A stretch of 64,000 bases of DNA from Dipteris shenzhenensis (GCA_047967505.1 CM106538.1); one strand, 5' to 3'. Shown: positions 20,360 through 33,143, counted from the first letter of the stretch. The notes: generated from the letters alone by a model not told the origin. Numbers and translations are program-made.

Positions 20360-22041
20360 CCTTTCTCAACAAGCACATGTCACCTTATCGATGAAAAAGC
20401 TTAAGGATGCATATACATCCATCTACCATTTGTATAAGGAAAAAATGGATGAGATGCAATCCCAAAAGATATCCATCTCAAATCTTGAACTCCAATTGCT
20501 AGTGTAAAACAATGAGGCAATGGAAGACATCACAAATGAAGTCCCACTACAATGCACAAAAATGATGTACCAAGAGCTTGTGGCCGCTCTACAAGACTTA
20601 GTGGAAGATCTCTTCTTAGAGCACGAGTGCTTATCCAATGGAAACAACTCCAACTCAAGATCATATCCGCTCATCCAAACATCAAATGGGAACATTTTAT
20701 AGGGGAAAAAACTCTATGCAAAATTTGCCAAGGCTTGTCTGAAGATGAAAAAATTATCTTCTGCCTATCCATACATGTGTAGGCCTTACCTCAGGGTCAT
20801 TGGTGTTTTTTTCCATTTCCACAAAATCCATCACTATTATCTATAGGGAATGACTTCACCAACATCCCACCCTTGCCAACTGATGATCCCATCTCACCAA
20901 CAAAAGAAGTGTCGGAGGATAACATGGCCTGTCTCACATCTAACTTGCCATATCTAACCACTCTCTATACCAATCTCATACCCTCACTTACCCTTGCTTC
21001 TACCACCTTTTAACCTTCCCTGAGATCTAGCCAAATATATACTCCCTTAATTATCTCTTTGCTCATGCCTCACACCACTTTCAACTCACCCAGCAGTCAC
21101 AAACTTACCAGCCCCTCACACTTAACTTCTTCAATTCCCTTGCTAATCCTACCCCTAAGGATCTGCTCAAACTAGTTTTCCTAGTTCTTCCCTCCCTCCC
21201 CTCCAATTCCCCTCCCACAACTAGCACTCTTTCATATTACTCCCCCATGTCCCCAGATTCTCTCCATGCCCCATCATCACCTCTGTCACTACTTGTACTG
21301 CCATCAATAGAAATTGACCCAATATTTGATTTTGAATATCAAGATCTAGATAATTTGAATCGTATTTTCATGCCATATTCCAATGATGGGCATGATTTTT
21401 ATATAATACCACTTTCCAGTAACCCCATCAAGGATTTCTGGAACAATTATCTTGATATGAAAACTTAAGGTGAGTGGACCCTGAACAACTTTCCTACTAG
21501 CCTTCATCAGCACCAAATTACTGAAGCTTCGATCCCCAACTTCGTTGGTGCCGGTCCCAAGCTCTTTGATGTAATCTTCTTGAAAGAATATCTATGTGCA
21601 CCTCCATGCCTCAGAAGCCATCCCAAGTTCTACATAGTTCCACAATGGCATAGATGGGAGACCAACATACACACTTTGGGTGAGGATCACACCATTAATT
21701 GGCCAATGATCAAGCCATACTCTGGTGTAGAATGGAACATCCAATGCACACTCATCTAAGCACTTCAACAGCATGAGACAATAATGCGAGTCAACATTGA
21801 CCACATCCTTCAACAAAGTGCTATCTTTTGCAAAACCTTGAAATACATTCTCGAGGTCCCCAACCACATCGACTGCCATTTTCCTATAGTCAATTTCAAT
21901 CCCAATGGACAAATCGATGCTCAGACTACAAGCAAACTCTATCAAAGAGTCATCTTCTTAGAAGCATGCCACATATCTCTGTTTGAACAAATGGTGGATA
22001 CAGGTTTGTTGGAAATAGACAATAATGCGAGTCAACATTGA
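20360..22041 (+). pseudogene. unrecognised decayed protein-coding sequence
   Basis: A long stretch that stays readable on the + strand with few stops. 20360-20620 is acidic and coiled-coil-like (KDAYTSIYHLYKEKMDEMQS). 20620-21140 includes KTLCKICQGLSEDEKIIFCL, with a CX2C pair, and then a Pro/Thr/Ser-rich region. 21247-22041 stays in one frame with two stops (21466 and about 21757) and reads LDNLNRIFMPYSNDGHDFY and later HPKFYIVPQWHRWE. I do not recognise the family. It may be an accessory ORF of a retrotransposon or a captured gene. The end is duplicated (21781-22260). Confidence 0.4.
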
Positions 22042-22260
22042 CCACATCCTTCGACAAAGTGCTATCTTTTGCAAAACCTTGGAATAAATTCTTGAGGTCC
22101 CCAACCACATCGACCACCATTTTCCTACAATCAATTTCAATCCCAGTGGATAGATCGATGCTCAGACTGCAAGTAGACTCTATCAAAGAGTCATCTTCTT
22201 AGAAGCATGCCACGTATCTCTCTTTGAACAAATGGTGGATACAGGCTTGTTGGAAATAGA
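21781..22260 (+). repeat. tandem duplication, about 240 bp x 2
   Basis: Unit 1 21781-22020, unit 2 about 22021-22260; both run from ATAATGCGAGTCAACATTGA to GGTTTGTTGGAAATAGA-like sequence with about 10 differences. Confidence 0.85.
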
Positions 22261-22390
22261 GCATAAATTGTATGGTGCAAAGGCATTATAGTAGGATCGA
22301 TTAGCACGCCACAAGTTTGACATCCACTAGGTTATGCAGATGGCATCCCAAACTCCATGATGACAATAAGACATTACCCAAGGGCGGATA
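22261..22390 (+). other. fragment of Gypsy A-family 3' UTR
   Basis: AAATTGTATGGTGCAAAGGC... to CATTACCCAAGGGCGG aligns with 10318-10440 of copy A (for example GCATCCCAACTC versus GCATCCCAAACTC). Confidence 0.65.
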
Positions 22391-22819
22391 TGTTTGGATA
22401 TCTTATCTCAAAAAAGTTGTAGATATTGTGAACTGAATTTGATATATCAAATGACAAGAGGATTAGGCATTATTTATTATGGATTTGAGGTCCAAGACCA
22501 TGGGGTAGCAAAGAGGTTGACAATAAGATGGAAAGGGAGACAAGGAGACTAGTGCTCCTGAGATAATAAGAAGGAAGTTATCTAATTTGGGTGCACTTGG
22601 TTGAGACACTACATTACAGATTACCCAAAGAAAATAGGATATGGGAAAGGAAAGACAAAGAATCATGCAAACCTAAGCAAGGAAAAGAGGAGAGTCCATT
22701 AGACATTGGTGCTGGCCAAACAAGTACTAGAGAAAGTGAATGTAGCACTAGTAGCATGATGGAAGAAGAAGAGTAGCATGATGAAAGTACTAGTAGCACG
22801 ATGGAAGAAGAAGAGGTGC
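22391..22819. other. unassigned sequence
   Basis: No gene or repeat is recognised. GTACTAGTAGCACGATGGAA-type phrases repeat near 22745-22800. Confidence 0.4.
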
Positions 22820-22850
<31 letters not shown>

Positions 22851-22852
22851 CC

Positions 22853-22895
<43 letters not shown>

Positions 22896-22920
22896 CCCCT
22901 CTCTCTCTCTCCCCCCCCTC
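22820..22920 (+). repeat. (CT)n microsatellite
   Basis: Dinucleotide CT repeats interrupted by short C runs over about 100 bp. Confidence 0.95.
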
Positions 22921-22923
22921 TTC

Positions 22924-22976
22924 CTATACCATACCTTAGCCTTTAATCTATGTGCTCATGGCACCATATCTCAACA
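22924..22976 (-). repeat. 53-bp stub of a Copia LTR
   Basis: The reverse complement is TGTTGAGATATGGTGCCATG..., identical in type to the first bases of the LTRs at 19014 and 39218. It abuts the truncated LTR of Gypsy B, so a Copia element inserted there and was then mostly deleted. Confidence 0.75.
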
Positions 22977-23013
22977 GGAGTTGCAAGAGTGTGGGCTTTA
23001 TTCCATTATGGGG

Positions 23014-23021
23014 CATTTATA
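23014..23021 (-). promoter_or_regulatory. LTR TATA box
   Basis: TATAAATG on the - strand, in the conserved block following the minisatellite; the last base differs from TATAAATA of the other copies. Confidence 0.6.
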
Positions 23022-23073
23022 CAAGTTGGAGAGCTTCTCTCTCTGCATGTAGGAATTGTAAGACATTCTCTCT

Positions 23074-23440
23074 CTACATGTAGAACTTGCATATAGAAGT
23101 TGCATGTAGGAGTTGCATGTAGGAGTTGCATGTAGAACTCGCATGTAGGAGTTACATGTAGGAGCTGCATGTAGAACTTGCATGTAGGACTCGCATGTAG
23201 GAGTTGCATGTAGAACTCGCATGTAGGAGTTGCATGTAGGAGTTGTATGTAGAACTCACATGTAGAACTCGCATGTAGGAGTTGCATGTAGAACTTGCAT
23301 GTAGAACTCACATGTAGGAGTTGCATGTAGAACTCGCATGTAGGAGTTGCATGTAGAACTCGCATGTGGGAGTTGCATGTAGAACTCGCATGTAGGAGTT
23401 GCATGTAGGAATCGTATGTAGAACTTGCATGTTAAGCATG
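23074..23440 (-). repeat. U3 minisatellite, 13-bp monomers
   Basis: About 28 monomers (ACATGCAACTCCT / ACATGCGAGTTCT types on the - strand). Six-frame ORFs across it are repetitive by construction. Confidence 0.9.
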
Positions 23441-23557
23441 CAAGTTGGATTTCTAAGAGGGATTATTTCTCGCCTTATGCAAGTACAAGTGGAGCTTTGC
23501 CGCTACTCTACACACACATTATGTTCCACCTAAGTCCATGTTAGCACAGAGACAACA

Positions 23558-24340
23558 TACTCCCAGATCCATTTTATTACCCATCCTCAGGTTATGTCTT
23601 ATTTTGATTTCGGAGTTGGGATGCCATGTGCATAATCCAGTGGCTGTTGAGCTTGTGGCATGCGAGTCATTCCTGCTGTGATGATTTTGCACCATACAAT
23701 TTATGATCTGTAGTCAAGAAGCTTATCTCCTCTTAAGGAGGGGTAGATAGCCGTGAATTTTAGAGGAGATCTCGTTGCTGAGGTTGCGGACTCTGCCATT
23801 GAATCTTCTTGGGAAGAGGTTTGGCGGGGGTCTCGTTGTTGAGGCTAGCATTTCTTGCTATCTTGCATACATGTTGGATGCGATTGCACCCGTATCATTG
23901 AGCTTGTAAAGATAAGTTTGTATGCAAGTCTGATATTTTTGCATATAGGAGATGGTTGTGATGTTTGGTGGGGTCTCATTACTGAGGCTGTAGACTCTCT
24001 TGCCAATTCATCTTGAGTTTTGGCATAGCTTCTTGTCCAGCTTGTGAATTCATTCCATGCTTTGAGAGTATGGAATGAAAGTGTGTGATACTATTATTGA
24101 TGCAATCTATTATGTGCCTATGCAAAATCGTGTGAGTGTATGTGATGTGTTTAACTATATGCTTATTTGTGGGATTTAATAGGGAAACTAAGACTCAATC
24201 ATCCCTAATACGAAATTGATTAGGTCTTCTAAATGTGCAAAAATGTGCATATGCCAGTGAGTGTGCGTGTAACAATCTAGTATAAACTATATGTGCAAAA
24301 ACATGCATATGCTAGTGAGTGCTCGTGATACAATCTAATC
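23558..24340 (-). other. Gypsy B 3' UTR
   Basis: Non-coding, homologous to 9700-10463 of copy A, ending at the integrase stop (TAG, - strand, 24341-24343). Confidence 0.65.
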
Positions 24341-26688
24341 CTAACTAAGGAAGACTTGGTTTCCCAAATCTTCATTTTGTCGGGGATGGCTTGTGTGTTG
24401 AAGTAGTAGTGCTTTAGTCACGGCTCCCGTTTATTGTTGTGTTGAATTGGACTACATCCAATGTTTCTAGTAGTACAACTCCGATGGGATTCATCTTTCG
24501 TACTCAATATGTTCCTTGACCTAGATACTTCAGTTTCCCCTTGTGTACTTTGGCATTGTATAACAGGACTAAGTCGCCTTCCTTAATGCCTTTAGCTTTA
24601 AGATTTCTGTCAAACCATGCCTTTCTTCTGCGTTTTTTTGTTATCATGGCATGGTAAGTGACTAGTCTTGTCTCTATATATTTCTCCAACTGATAGAGCC
24701 TTTCTTTCAAGGATTCATGGTCTCCCATGCATTCCTGTATTGTTATGCATAAGCTTGGTATTACAAATTCTAGTGGGACCACAGCTTCAAGGCTGTACAC
24801 CAATTGAAAATGTGTGTTCCCTATACTGACCTTGAGTGTGGTTCTGTATGCCCATAAGGCTACATTTAGTTTCTCTGCCCAATCAAAATGCTATGGTTCT
24901 ACTACCTTGGTGAGGATAATGCATATTACTTTGTTGGTGGATTCGGCCTGTCCATTCCCTTGGGGGTAGTAGGGTGTGCTTTTTCTATGGATTACCATAA
25001 AGTCAGACAAGAGTTCTCGGATTACCTCATTGACAAAATGTGTGCCTCTATCCAACAAAATTTCAATGGGGCATCCAAATCGGGTGATCACATTTTTGTA
25101 TAGGAATCTTGCTATGCTTCCGGCATCTACCTTTCTGATTGCTTTAGCTTCATCCCACTTTGTAAAGTGATCAGTGGCCATAATGATGTAGCGTGCCTGT
25201 GTTCCTTTTGCTACTGGATGGATGGGACCCACATAGTCAATTCCTCATTTTTCAAATGTTTTTTGTGCAACAACTATTGTTAGGGGATTGAAGTCTTTTT
25301 GTTGTGGTTTAGTAGTCCGTTGGCATACATCACAGCCTTTTACATATTCATAGGCATGTGCCCATGGTGTTGGCCACCAGTAGCCTATGAGGAGAACTTT
25401 TCTTGCTATGGCTTCCCCTTGGAAGTGTCCTCCTGCAATGCCTTCATGGACTTCACTAAGGATTGGCATGATCTCATGAGGCATTACATATCTTCTTAAT
25501 ATCTGGTCCTTGCCCATCTTGTATAGTTGTTTTGCAATGTGTTGATAGGGTACAACCTTTAAAATCAATTTTTTGGCATCTATTGCTTTCATTTCAGGGG
25601 GTACTCTTCTTGCCATTAAGTAACCAATGATATCTCCACACCACTCTAGAACAGCATCTATTTGAAATAGTATGGCATCTGGTAAGTCGTCTGCTTCTCC
25701 AATGGCTTCTTCTCCCGACTTGACATGGGACATGTGATCGGCAATGTAGTGTTGGGCACCTTTGCGACCACTATTTTGAAGTTGAATTCTTGAAGCAAGA
25801 GAAGCCAGCTTGTTATTCTTCCTGTTATACACAGACGGTTCACAAGATAAAGCAATGCTTGATGGTCGGTGCAGAAGACAAAATCATTTGCCAGTAGATA
25901 GTGTCAAAATTTTTTTACACTATACACCATCACTAGGGCTTCTCTTTTGGTGGTGGTATAGTTGATCTCTGCATCATTGAGTTGTCGATCGGCGAAGTAG
26001 AATGGGTAGTCTTTCTTATGTTCACCAGGTTGACAAAGCACACTCCCAATTGCATACTTGGATCCATCAGTATGAACATGAAAATCAATATCCCAATTGG
26101 GAGATATAAGGATGGGTGCTGTGATTAGGCATCATTTTAAAAGCTCAAAGGCTTGGTCGCACTCTTCGGTCCATAAGAATTCCACTAATAATTTGTAAAG
26201 TGGTCTAGCTATCATGGCATACCAAATATAAATCTTTTATAATAGCCGACATGTCCCATAAGGACACACACACCTTTGGAATTTGTAGGAGGAGGCAATT
26301 CCATGATGATTTTGATTTTGTCCATGTCAGTTATGTTGAGAGATGATGTGTCCCAAAACAACTCCATGGGTGACCATGAACTGGCATTTTGTTGGATTTA
26401 GGGAGATGCCATACTCCCTGCATTTTGATTAGTACTGATTCAAGACATTTGAAGTGGTCTTTTTTGTTTGAATGGATGAACAAGTCATCCAAGAACACCT
26501 GTAAATACTTATTTAGATATGACTTGAAAGCTGTGAACATGACTCGCTGGAATGTGGCAAGGATTACAAAGTCCGAATGGCATGACTCTATATGCAAAAA
26601 TACCCCATTCTATAGCAAATGATGTTTTTGATTGGTCTTTAGGAGCAATTTGCACTTGGTTATAGCCACTGAAGAAATCCAAGAAGCT
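24341..26688 (-). pseudogene. Gypsy B pol: RT remainder, RNase H, integrase
   Basis: Reverse transcriptase from YSFLDFFSGYNQVQIAP (26688) through the catalytic YLQVFLDDLFIHS (FLDD in place of Y/F-x-DD), then RNase H (FADRQLNDAEINYTTTKREA, then DHQALLYLVNR) over 26300-25850. Integrase follows: HHCC finger with CDVCQR near 25320, first Asp in ATDHFTKW, second in LLDRGTHFVNEV, Glu in QGNGQAESTNK. The C-terminal domain holds GDLVLLYNAKVHKGKLKYL. Frameshifts and stops occur (near 26500-26600, 25900 and 24800). This is the most complete pol of the family in the window. The RT active-site Asp pair is still present; frame damage makes the copy inactive. Confidence 0.85.
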
Positions 26689-28550
26689 ATATTTGAGGCT
26701 AAGAAATAAGATCAATTTGAGGCTAAGAAACAAGCTCAAGACCCAATCCATGACTTGGCCCCACAAAGTATTGATACTATACTCAAGCCTCTATTCCAAC
26801 AATAGACTCCACAACATAATGTACCGCCACCTCAATGTGAAGAAGCCGCACTCTCTAGCATCCTAAGTTGCCCTGTGTCAATTCCCATTGGAATCTTCTA
26901 CGAAATTGTCCCAATCTCTAGGAGAGTTTCAAAGGATGGATTGAACTCGCAAATCTCCCTCCACCTATGAACGACATCAAAGATATCCCTGTGCAGATGG
27001 GTGAGAGAGATGACATACGCAACATTATTGTGTCTTTGATCCACAAGGCATATAATGAAGTCCAAGCCATAGTGGATGGTGGAGTAGGTGTAAATGTCCT
27101 ATCAAAGGAGCTCTACGAAGAATGGGGTCTCCCACCAATGTAAAGGCTAATTTCAACATACACCTTGCTGATGATTCATGGGCTAAACCCTTGGGAATAG
27201 TGAATGGTGTTTCCACAAAGGTCACAGGAGTCTGCTTTTCCCTTCAATCCACAATCTTGGATCTCCCCAAAAAATCCTATCAAATCGTACTGGGACGTCC
27301 TTGGTTATGGGAAGCATCAGTCCTCCATGACTGGGAAACTCATAGATTGACAATCCAGAATCGTGACACCGTAGTCATGCTGAATGTGGGGATAGGAGCT
27401 ATAAAACCAATTGTGCCTAGAGCATTGGATGACACATCTTCAACGACAATCTCAAGCAAATCAGCTCCCTTGCAACAGCATGCCATAGCAGGTGATTCAC
27501 AAAACAATGTCAATAACTAGATATAAACATTGGCAACCATTGACAACTGCCATTCATTAGACCCCATCTTCTCACAAATAGATGCTAAGGTGCTACAGGT
27601 AGATCCTCCACTAACACATGAACCAATCGATCTAGAGATGCCATTCTTTATGGCTGACCTCGAGTTGGATAGTGAACCTAAAGAAGGTACCCATACTAAT
27701 GATGACTCATATTTTCCTTGGGTCCTTGAAACAGAGGCTGAGAATGCTAAAATTGAAGATCAAATCTTTGATAATGACTTAGCCATTCTTCTTGCCCTAA
27801 TGGTAGTCGAGCTCCCAAAAGTTGAACCTCCAAAGTTGAATAACAACAGAAGATCCCGCAAGAAAGCTGGAGGAAATTGCAGAAAAGCCAAGGCTGAATA
27901 CTTCAATGAATTTGAACGAGTCCAAACATGGATCATCAAATTGTACCTTCCAAAGCCAGCTCCCCCAAAATCAGAACCACCACCTCTTGAATGATCCCCT
28001 TAGGGACTAGAAGGAGTATGCGCATCAAATGAACCCTTACTTGGAAACACCTTACTAGTGGAAAAGTTACCCCACATTTCCCAACGTAAGAAGTTTTGAA
28101 TATATAAGCATGTGCGGATGAAGCTTGTGATCAAGAGACTTCAGAAAAAGAAAGTAAAAAAGAGCCTAACAAATTGCTAAATGAAACCCCAGTACACATG
28201 GCACATGTCAGGCTAGTTCAATGCCATCAGAGGCCGATCTTCGAGAAGTGCCGGAACACTTCAAGAATTACACAAGTGGTAGTGCGCCAATAGCAATGCC
28301 AAGACCACTAAGAGAATTTAAAGTTCAAGAAACTGATAGCATTGGAGAAACTCCAATCTACGAGGGACCAGAAAAAACATGCACAATAAGCCCCGCCCTT
28401 GAAGGAGAGGAAGAAAAACTGGTTTTCATTGGGAAACAATTTTGACAAGAAGATGGAACCAAACTCAAAGTACTCCTAATGGAATATCGTGACTGCCTAG
28501 CATGATCATACAAAGAGATGAAAGGAATTTCACCAGAAGTGGCAGTACAC
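26689..28550 (+). pseudogene. Gypsy B gag tail, protease and linker (inverted block)
   Basis: Opposite in orientation to the flanking gag and pol of the same element. It begins in the repeated FEAKK...QAQDP linker, continues to protease (AIVDGGVGVNVLS near 27070; IVLGRPWLWEA near 27290, better preserved than in copy A), then the acidic linker (27530-28000) and EYRDCL and YKEMKGISPEVAVH, the usual start of RT. The Copia-1 TSD TACAC (28546-28550) lies in that last word. Stops near 27140 and 28000 inactivate it. Confidence 0.8.
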
Positions 28551-28848
28551 TGTAAAGAAATAGGGAGAGAGATAGGAGACTCAAGTTCAGCTTTCTTCAC
28601 AACACACAAAAGAGAGAGGACACAAGGTTGGAGGGTGAAGCCTTTCTTCACTTTTGCACACAACAACAATACAATAGAAGAGGGAAATACCCTATATGTC
28701 AAAACCTAGAATACGTGGTTCATATGTGAACCCAAACCAAAAACATACGTGGTAGTCTAACTACACCACGAGTACAACTAACATAGGCAGTGACATAAAT
28801 GATAGTCATCCAGGAGATATATCGGGGGTAGAGCTTGATATCTCAACA
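28551..28848 (-). repeat. 3' LTR of Copia-1
   Basis: In element direction TGTTGAGATATCAAGC... to ...ATTTCTTTACA. It differs from the 5' LTR at two positions (a T/G on the element strand near 28651, and A/G near 28731). The gag-pol stop at 28806 lies inside this LTR. Confidence 0.95.
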
Positions 28849-31800
28849 CTCCCCCTCAAGCTCAAATCCATCTCACGTACACCAAGCAAGCTCCTAAATC
28901 TGCGAAGCTTCTCGGTACCCAATGCCTTCATAAAAATATCAGCCACCTGCTCCTCAGTGCTGACATAGACAAGATCAATCTCACCAGCTAGAACCTTCTC
29001 TCTCACAAAGTGATAATGCACCTCAATGTGCTTCGTTCTAGCATGATAAACTGGGTTATTAGCAAGCATGATGCTACTAATGTTGTCACAATGAATGACA
29101 ACTGCTGCATGAACTGACTGTCCCATATCTCCAAGTAGCTTCCGTAACCAAGCTACCTCACATGCAGCCATTGCTGCACCCCTGTACTCAGCTTCTGTGC
29201 TCGACAAGGCAACTGTTGGCTACTTCTTGCTGCTCCAACTGCTGGCACCACTCCCAAGGGAAAACATAAAACCACTAGTAGATCTCCTGTCTGAGACACT
29301 ACCAGCCCAGTCAGCATCTGTGTATCCATGTACCTGTAATGCACACCCAGCTTCATAAAACAGTCCATAATGCAATGTGGACTTCACATACCGCAGTATG
29401 CGCCTAGCCGCATCCAAATGTGGCTTCCTTGGTGCCTGCATAAACTGACTCACTAGCCCCACAGCATAGCTCAAATCTGGTCTGGTTATAGTCATGTAAA
29501 TCAAGCTACCTACTATGCGCCTGTACATAGTAATATCTTCAAGAAGCTCACCTGACTCTGCATTGAGCTTCACATTCTGCTCCAATGGAACAGAGATAGG
29601 CTTACAGCCTGTCATCCCATATTTGGACAGCATGTCCAAACCGTATTGCCTTTGCAACAGCCATATCCCACTCGGGGATCTAATAACCTCAATGCCCAAG
29701 AAGTAACGCAGCTCTCCCAAATCCTTCATCTCAAATTTCTGCTTCAACAGCAGCTTCACTTCATTAATGTCTGCATCACTATCACCTGTAATAATCAAGT
29801 CATCAACATAGATGACTATAAGCACAATCCCTCTGTTTGTCCTTTTCACATAAAGTGAAAAATCTGAATTGGAAATCTGAAATCCAATAGTGACAAGATA
29901 TTGCCCTATCTTGTCTGACCATGCCCTCGGCGCCTGTTTTAAGCCATACAAGGCTTTGCGCAACCTGCATACAAAGTTGGGGTGTGAGTTATCCTCATAA
30001 CCTTCTGGCTGCATCATATAAACCTCTTCCTGCAAATCACCATGCAAGAAGGCATTTTTCACATCCATCTGATGCAAAGACCATCCCTTTGCAGCAGCCA
30101 TAGCAATTATTGCTCTCACGGTTGCCATCCTTGCAACTGGGCTGAAAGTTTCCTCATAGTCAATTCCATATGTCTGTGCAAAACCTTTGGCAACCAATCT
30201 TGCCTTGTACCTGCTAACAGACCCATCAGCATTGTGCTTTACTTTGTAAACCCACTTGCAGCCAATAGCCTTCTTATCATGAGGCAAAGGCATCAAATCC
30301 CAAGTGTGGTTTGCATCCAAGGCAGCCATCTCTTCATCCATAGCTGCTTCCCAATTTTTATGCCCTGCTGCATCCTCAAAACATGTGGGCTCTGGCTCCT
30401 CTAGAACCTTGACCATATAAGCATAGTGATGTGCTGTATACCCATCATATCTCAGCCTGTCAACTGGATACTTAATACGAGTGGACCTCCGTACAACTGG
30501 ATCAGTTGCAGGCGTCTTTAAATCATGCCTGCTTTTCCTTGCACCAGGTGTAACAACAGAAGGAATCCCAAGTTCCTCATCAAGGCTCATTTCAGAGCCG
30601 CTTGACTCTCCATCAACATGAGAGCTACCAGCAGACACATCAAATACTGGAGCATGGTCCACTTTTTCTTTTCCCTTATGTGATACCTGCACAACACTAT
30701 CAGGACTGCCATGTGACGATTCACTAGATCTCAATCTCCCTGTCCATGCATTAGATCCACTAGTAGAGGACTCTCTGGGTCCACTCAAGGCTTGAGATTG
30801 CTGCTCTGCATTTATTGCAGCATTCCCATTTCCTGCATCTACATCTCCTACCATAACAGTTGGTGCATACCAGCTGCTCATTTCATCAAAAACAACATCT
30901 CTGCTCACTTGCATTTTGTGGGTGGAAGGGTTATAACAGCGATACCCTTTCTGGTGCTGAGCATATCCAATAAAGATGCATTTTTCTGCCTTTGGATCCA
31001 GCTTTGTTCTCTTCTCATCAGGAACATGAACATAAGCTATGCAACCAAATACCTTCAAGTGAGAAATATCTGGTTTTTGGCCTGTATACATTTCTTCAGG
31101 CGTCATGCCATGGACAGCTGCAGTGGGGGTTCTATTCATAATATAAACAGCAGTTGCTACTGCTTCAGCCCAAAAATAATCAGGCATGTTTTTCTCATTT
31201 AGGATCGCCCGTCCTACTTCTGCAATATGCCTGTTCTTCCTTTCTGCAACCCCATTCTACTGAGGGGTAGACCTGCATGAGTACTTCCTTTGAATTCCCT
31301 GTTCTTTCAGATATTCACAAAATTCTTCTGAAAAGTACTCTCCCCCTCCATCAGATCTTAGCACTTTAATATGCACACCTTTCTCTTTTTCAACCATGGC
31401 CTTAAAAGCCTTGAAATGGCTGAACACTTCACTTTTGTGCTTCATAAAATAAATCCACACCTTCCTTGTGTAGTCATCAATAAACGTCACATAATAATGG
31501 CATCCACCAATAGAAGCAGCTTTGGTTGTCCAAACATCTGAATGGATCACTTCCAAAGGTCTTCTGCTCACCTTAGCATTTTTGGGAAATGCATGTCTGG
31601 CCTGCTTACCCATTTGGCATGCTTCACATACCTTTTGCATTCCCTCAACTCTGAATTTAGGCAAACCTGCAACAATGTTTTTTGTTTGCATAGATTTCAG
31701 CCTTTGTATATTCACATGCCCAATGCGCTTGTGCCATATCTCAATATCTGCAATGACACCTCTCCCATGCGCAAACATAGCAGCTTTCACCTCAGGCATA

Positions 31801-33143
31801 TCAACATCCAAGGTGAACATTCTGCCATTTTTGTTGCCTTTCGCAACCAAGCGGCACTTATTTTTCAAGTCCTCAACGAAGCATCCATCAGGATTAAATC
31901 TAACCTGCAGACCTTGCTCAACCATCTGGCCAACTGAAACCAGGTTCTTAGTGATTTTTGGAACATGAAGTACATCTGCCAAGTACTTCGTTTTGCCATC
32001 CTGCATAGCCAATGGCACTTTACCAACCTGCGTAATTGGGTGCGCAGTATCATCACCTGTTTCAACATAACCTGGCTTATCCAAATTTCTAGCATCATGA
32101 AACCACTCACCATGACTGGTCATGTGGTTAGAGGCACCTGAATCAACATACCAAACATCATTGCAAGCTGCAGCATCTCCTGACATGGAGTTAACCATAT
32201 GCTGCATCACAAAAAGGTGCTCATTTCTGTCGTCACCATGCCCACTTGATGATGCATAGTTGCTTTGCTGCAACTTTCCACTTTTGATGTCATTCTGCTT
32301 TTTATAGCATGTATTCTCCTTGTGTCCAGGCTTTCCATAAGAATAGCATTCTGTACTGCTATTTACTTGCTGGTTCCTTTGCCATGAACCACGGCCTCTT
32401 TGGCTCCCCCTGCCTCTAGAACTACCACGTCCTCCTCCATAGGACTGGTTTTCCTGTTGTTGCTGCTGGTTCTGATTTCCTGCACGGCCTCTACCTCTGC
32501 CTCTACCTGTATTCGAGTAGAAAGCAGTCTCTTGAGAAGTTGAGGTGGCTGAACCACCATTCCTTTGCTCTTCACTCAGCAAGAGAGCAATAAGTTCCTG
32601 AAAATCAGGAAATGTTTCACGGACTCCAATGGATGTCCGAAACTGTGCATAATCTTTCCCAAGACCATTCAAGGTCACGGACACTAAGTCCTCATCATCA
32701 ACAGGTGCTCCAATGGAGGCAAGAGAATCTGCAAGGCCTTTCACCTTCAAGGAATACTCATTTATATTCAGATTTTTCCTTTGCACATTGTGCAACTCCT
32801 GCTTTAGCTGCATCTTTCGTGCTTTGGTATTTGTGCTATACAGCTTCACCAATGTATCCCATGCTTCCTTAGGCGTCTCTACATCCTGTATATGCACAAT
32901 CATAGAATCTGAAATGCTAACAGACAACCAATACAGGCATTTTCTGGCTTTTTCATGCCATTCTTTAAAGGCCTTCAATTCAGCAGGAGTGGGAGCAGTA
33001 CCCAAAACTGGTTCTGCAGTTTCACCACTGATGTAATCCCAAACTCCCTTTCCCATAAGGAAGTTTGTCATCCTGAACTTCCATGCTTGGAAGTTGTTCT
33101 TGTCAAGCTTCTCACTTACGATGGTAGACAGATTCTCAGACAT
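28806..33143 (-). pseudogene. Copia-1 gag-pol polyprotein (two TAG stops)
   Basis: One frame of about 1446 codons from MSENLSTIVSEKLDKN. Approximate residues: gag 1-260 with a Gly/Arg-rich tail; zinc knuckle 265-280 reading CYSYGKPGHKENTC (second Cys replaced by Tyr); protease about 334 (WYVDSGASNHMT); integrase HHCC 470-507, catalytic Asp about 534 (HSDVW) and 597 (RSDGGGEY), Glu about 635 (AERKN); RT with YGLKQAPRAW about 1070 and YVDD about 1111; RNase H with DADWAGS about 1278 and SSTEAEY about 1317. Two TAG codons stand where the family has Gln: in TPQ*NG (31254-31256) and in KK*PT (near 29217). No frameshift is visible. The upstream in-frame ATG at 33164 is less likely the start, because the conserved gag begins at MSEN. 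Confidence 0.9.

Larger units (their letters stand above)
22977..23557 (-). repeat. truncated 3' LTR of Gypsy B
   Basis: On the - strand it begins TGTTGTCTCTGTGC at 23557, right after ATGGATCTGGGAGTA, and ends after the TATA block, where CACTCTTGCAACTCC meets the Copia LTR stub. The return to a minisatellite-like word after CACTCTT matches copy C, where the promoter block is duplicated. Confidence 0.8.

Noticed and set aside
23006-23404. 132-codon repetitive Cys/His/Met-containing ORF
   Set aside because: Minisatellite of 13 bp gives 13-residue repeats in every frame; not a metal-binding protein.
29515-30404. Several + strand ORFs of 60-120 codons
   Set aside because: Shadows of the Copia-1 RT frame on the other strand.
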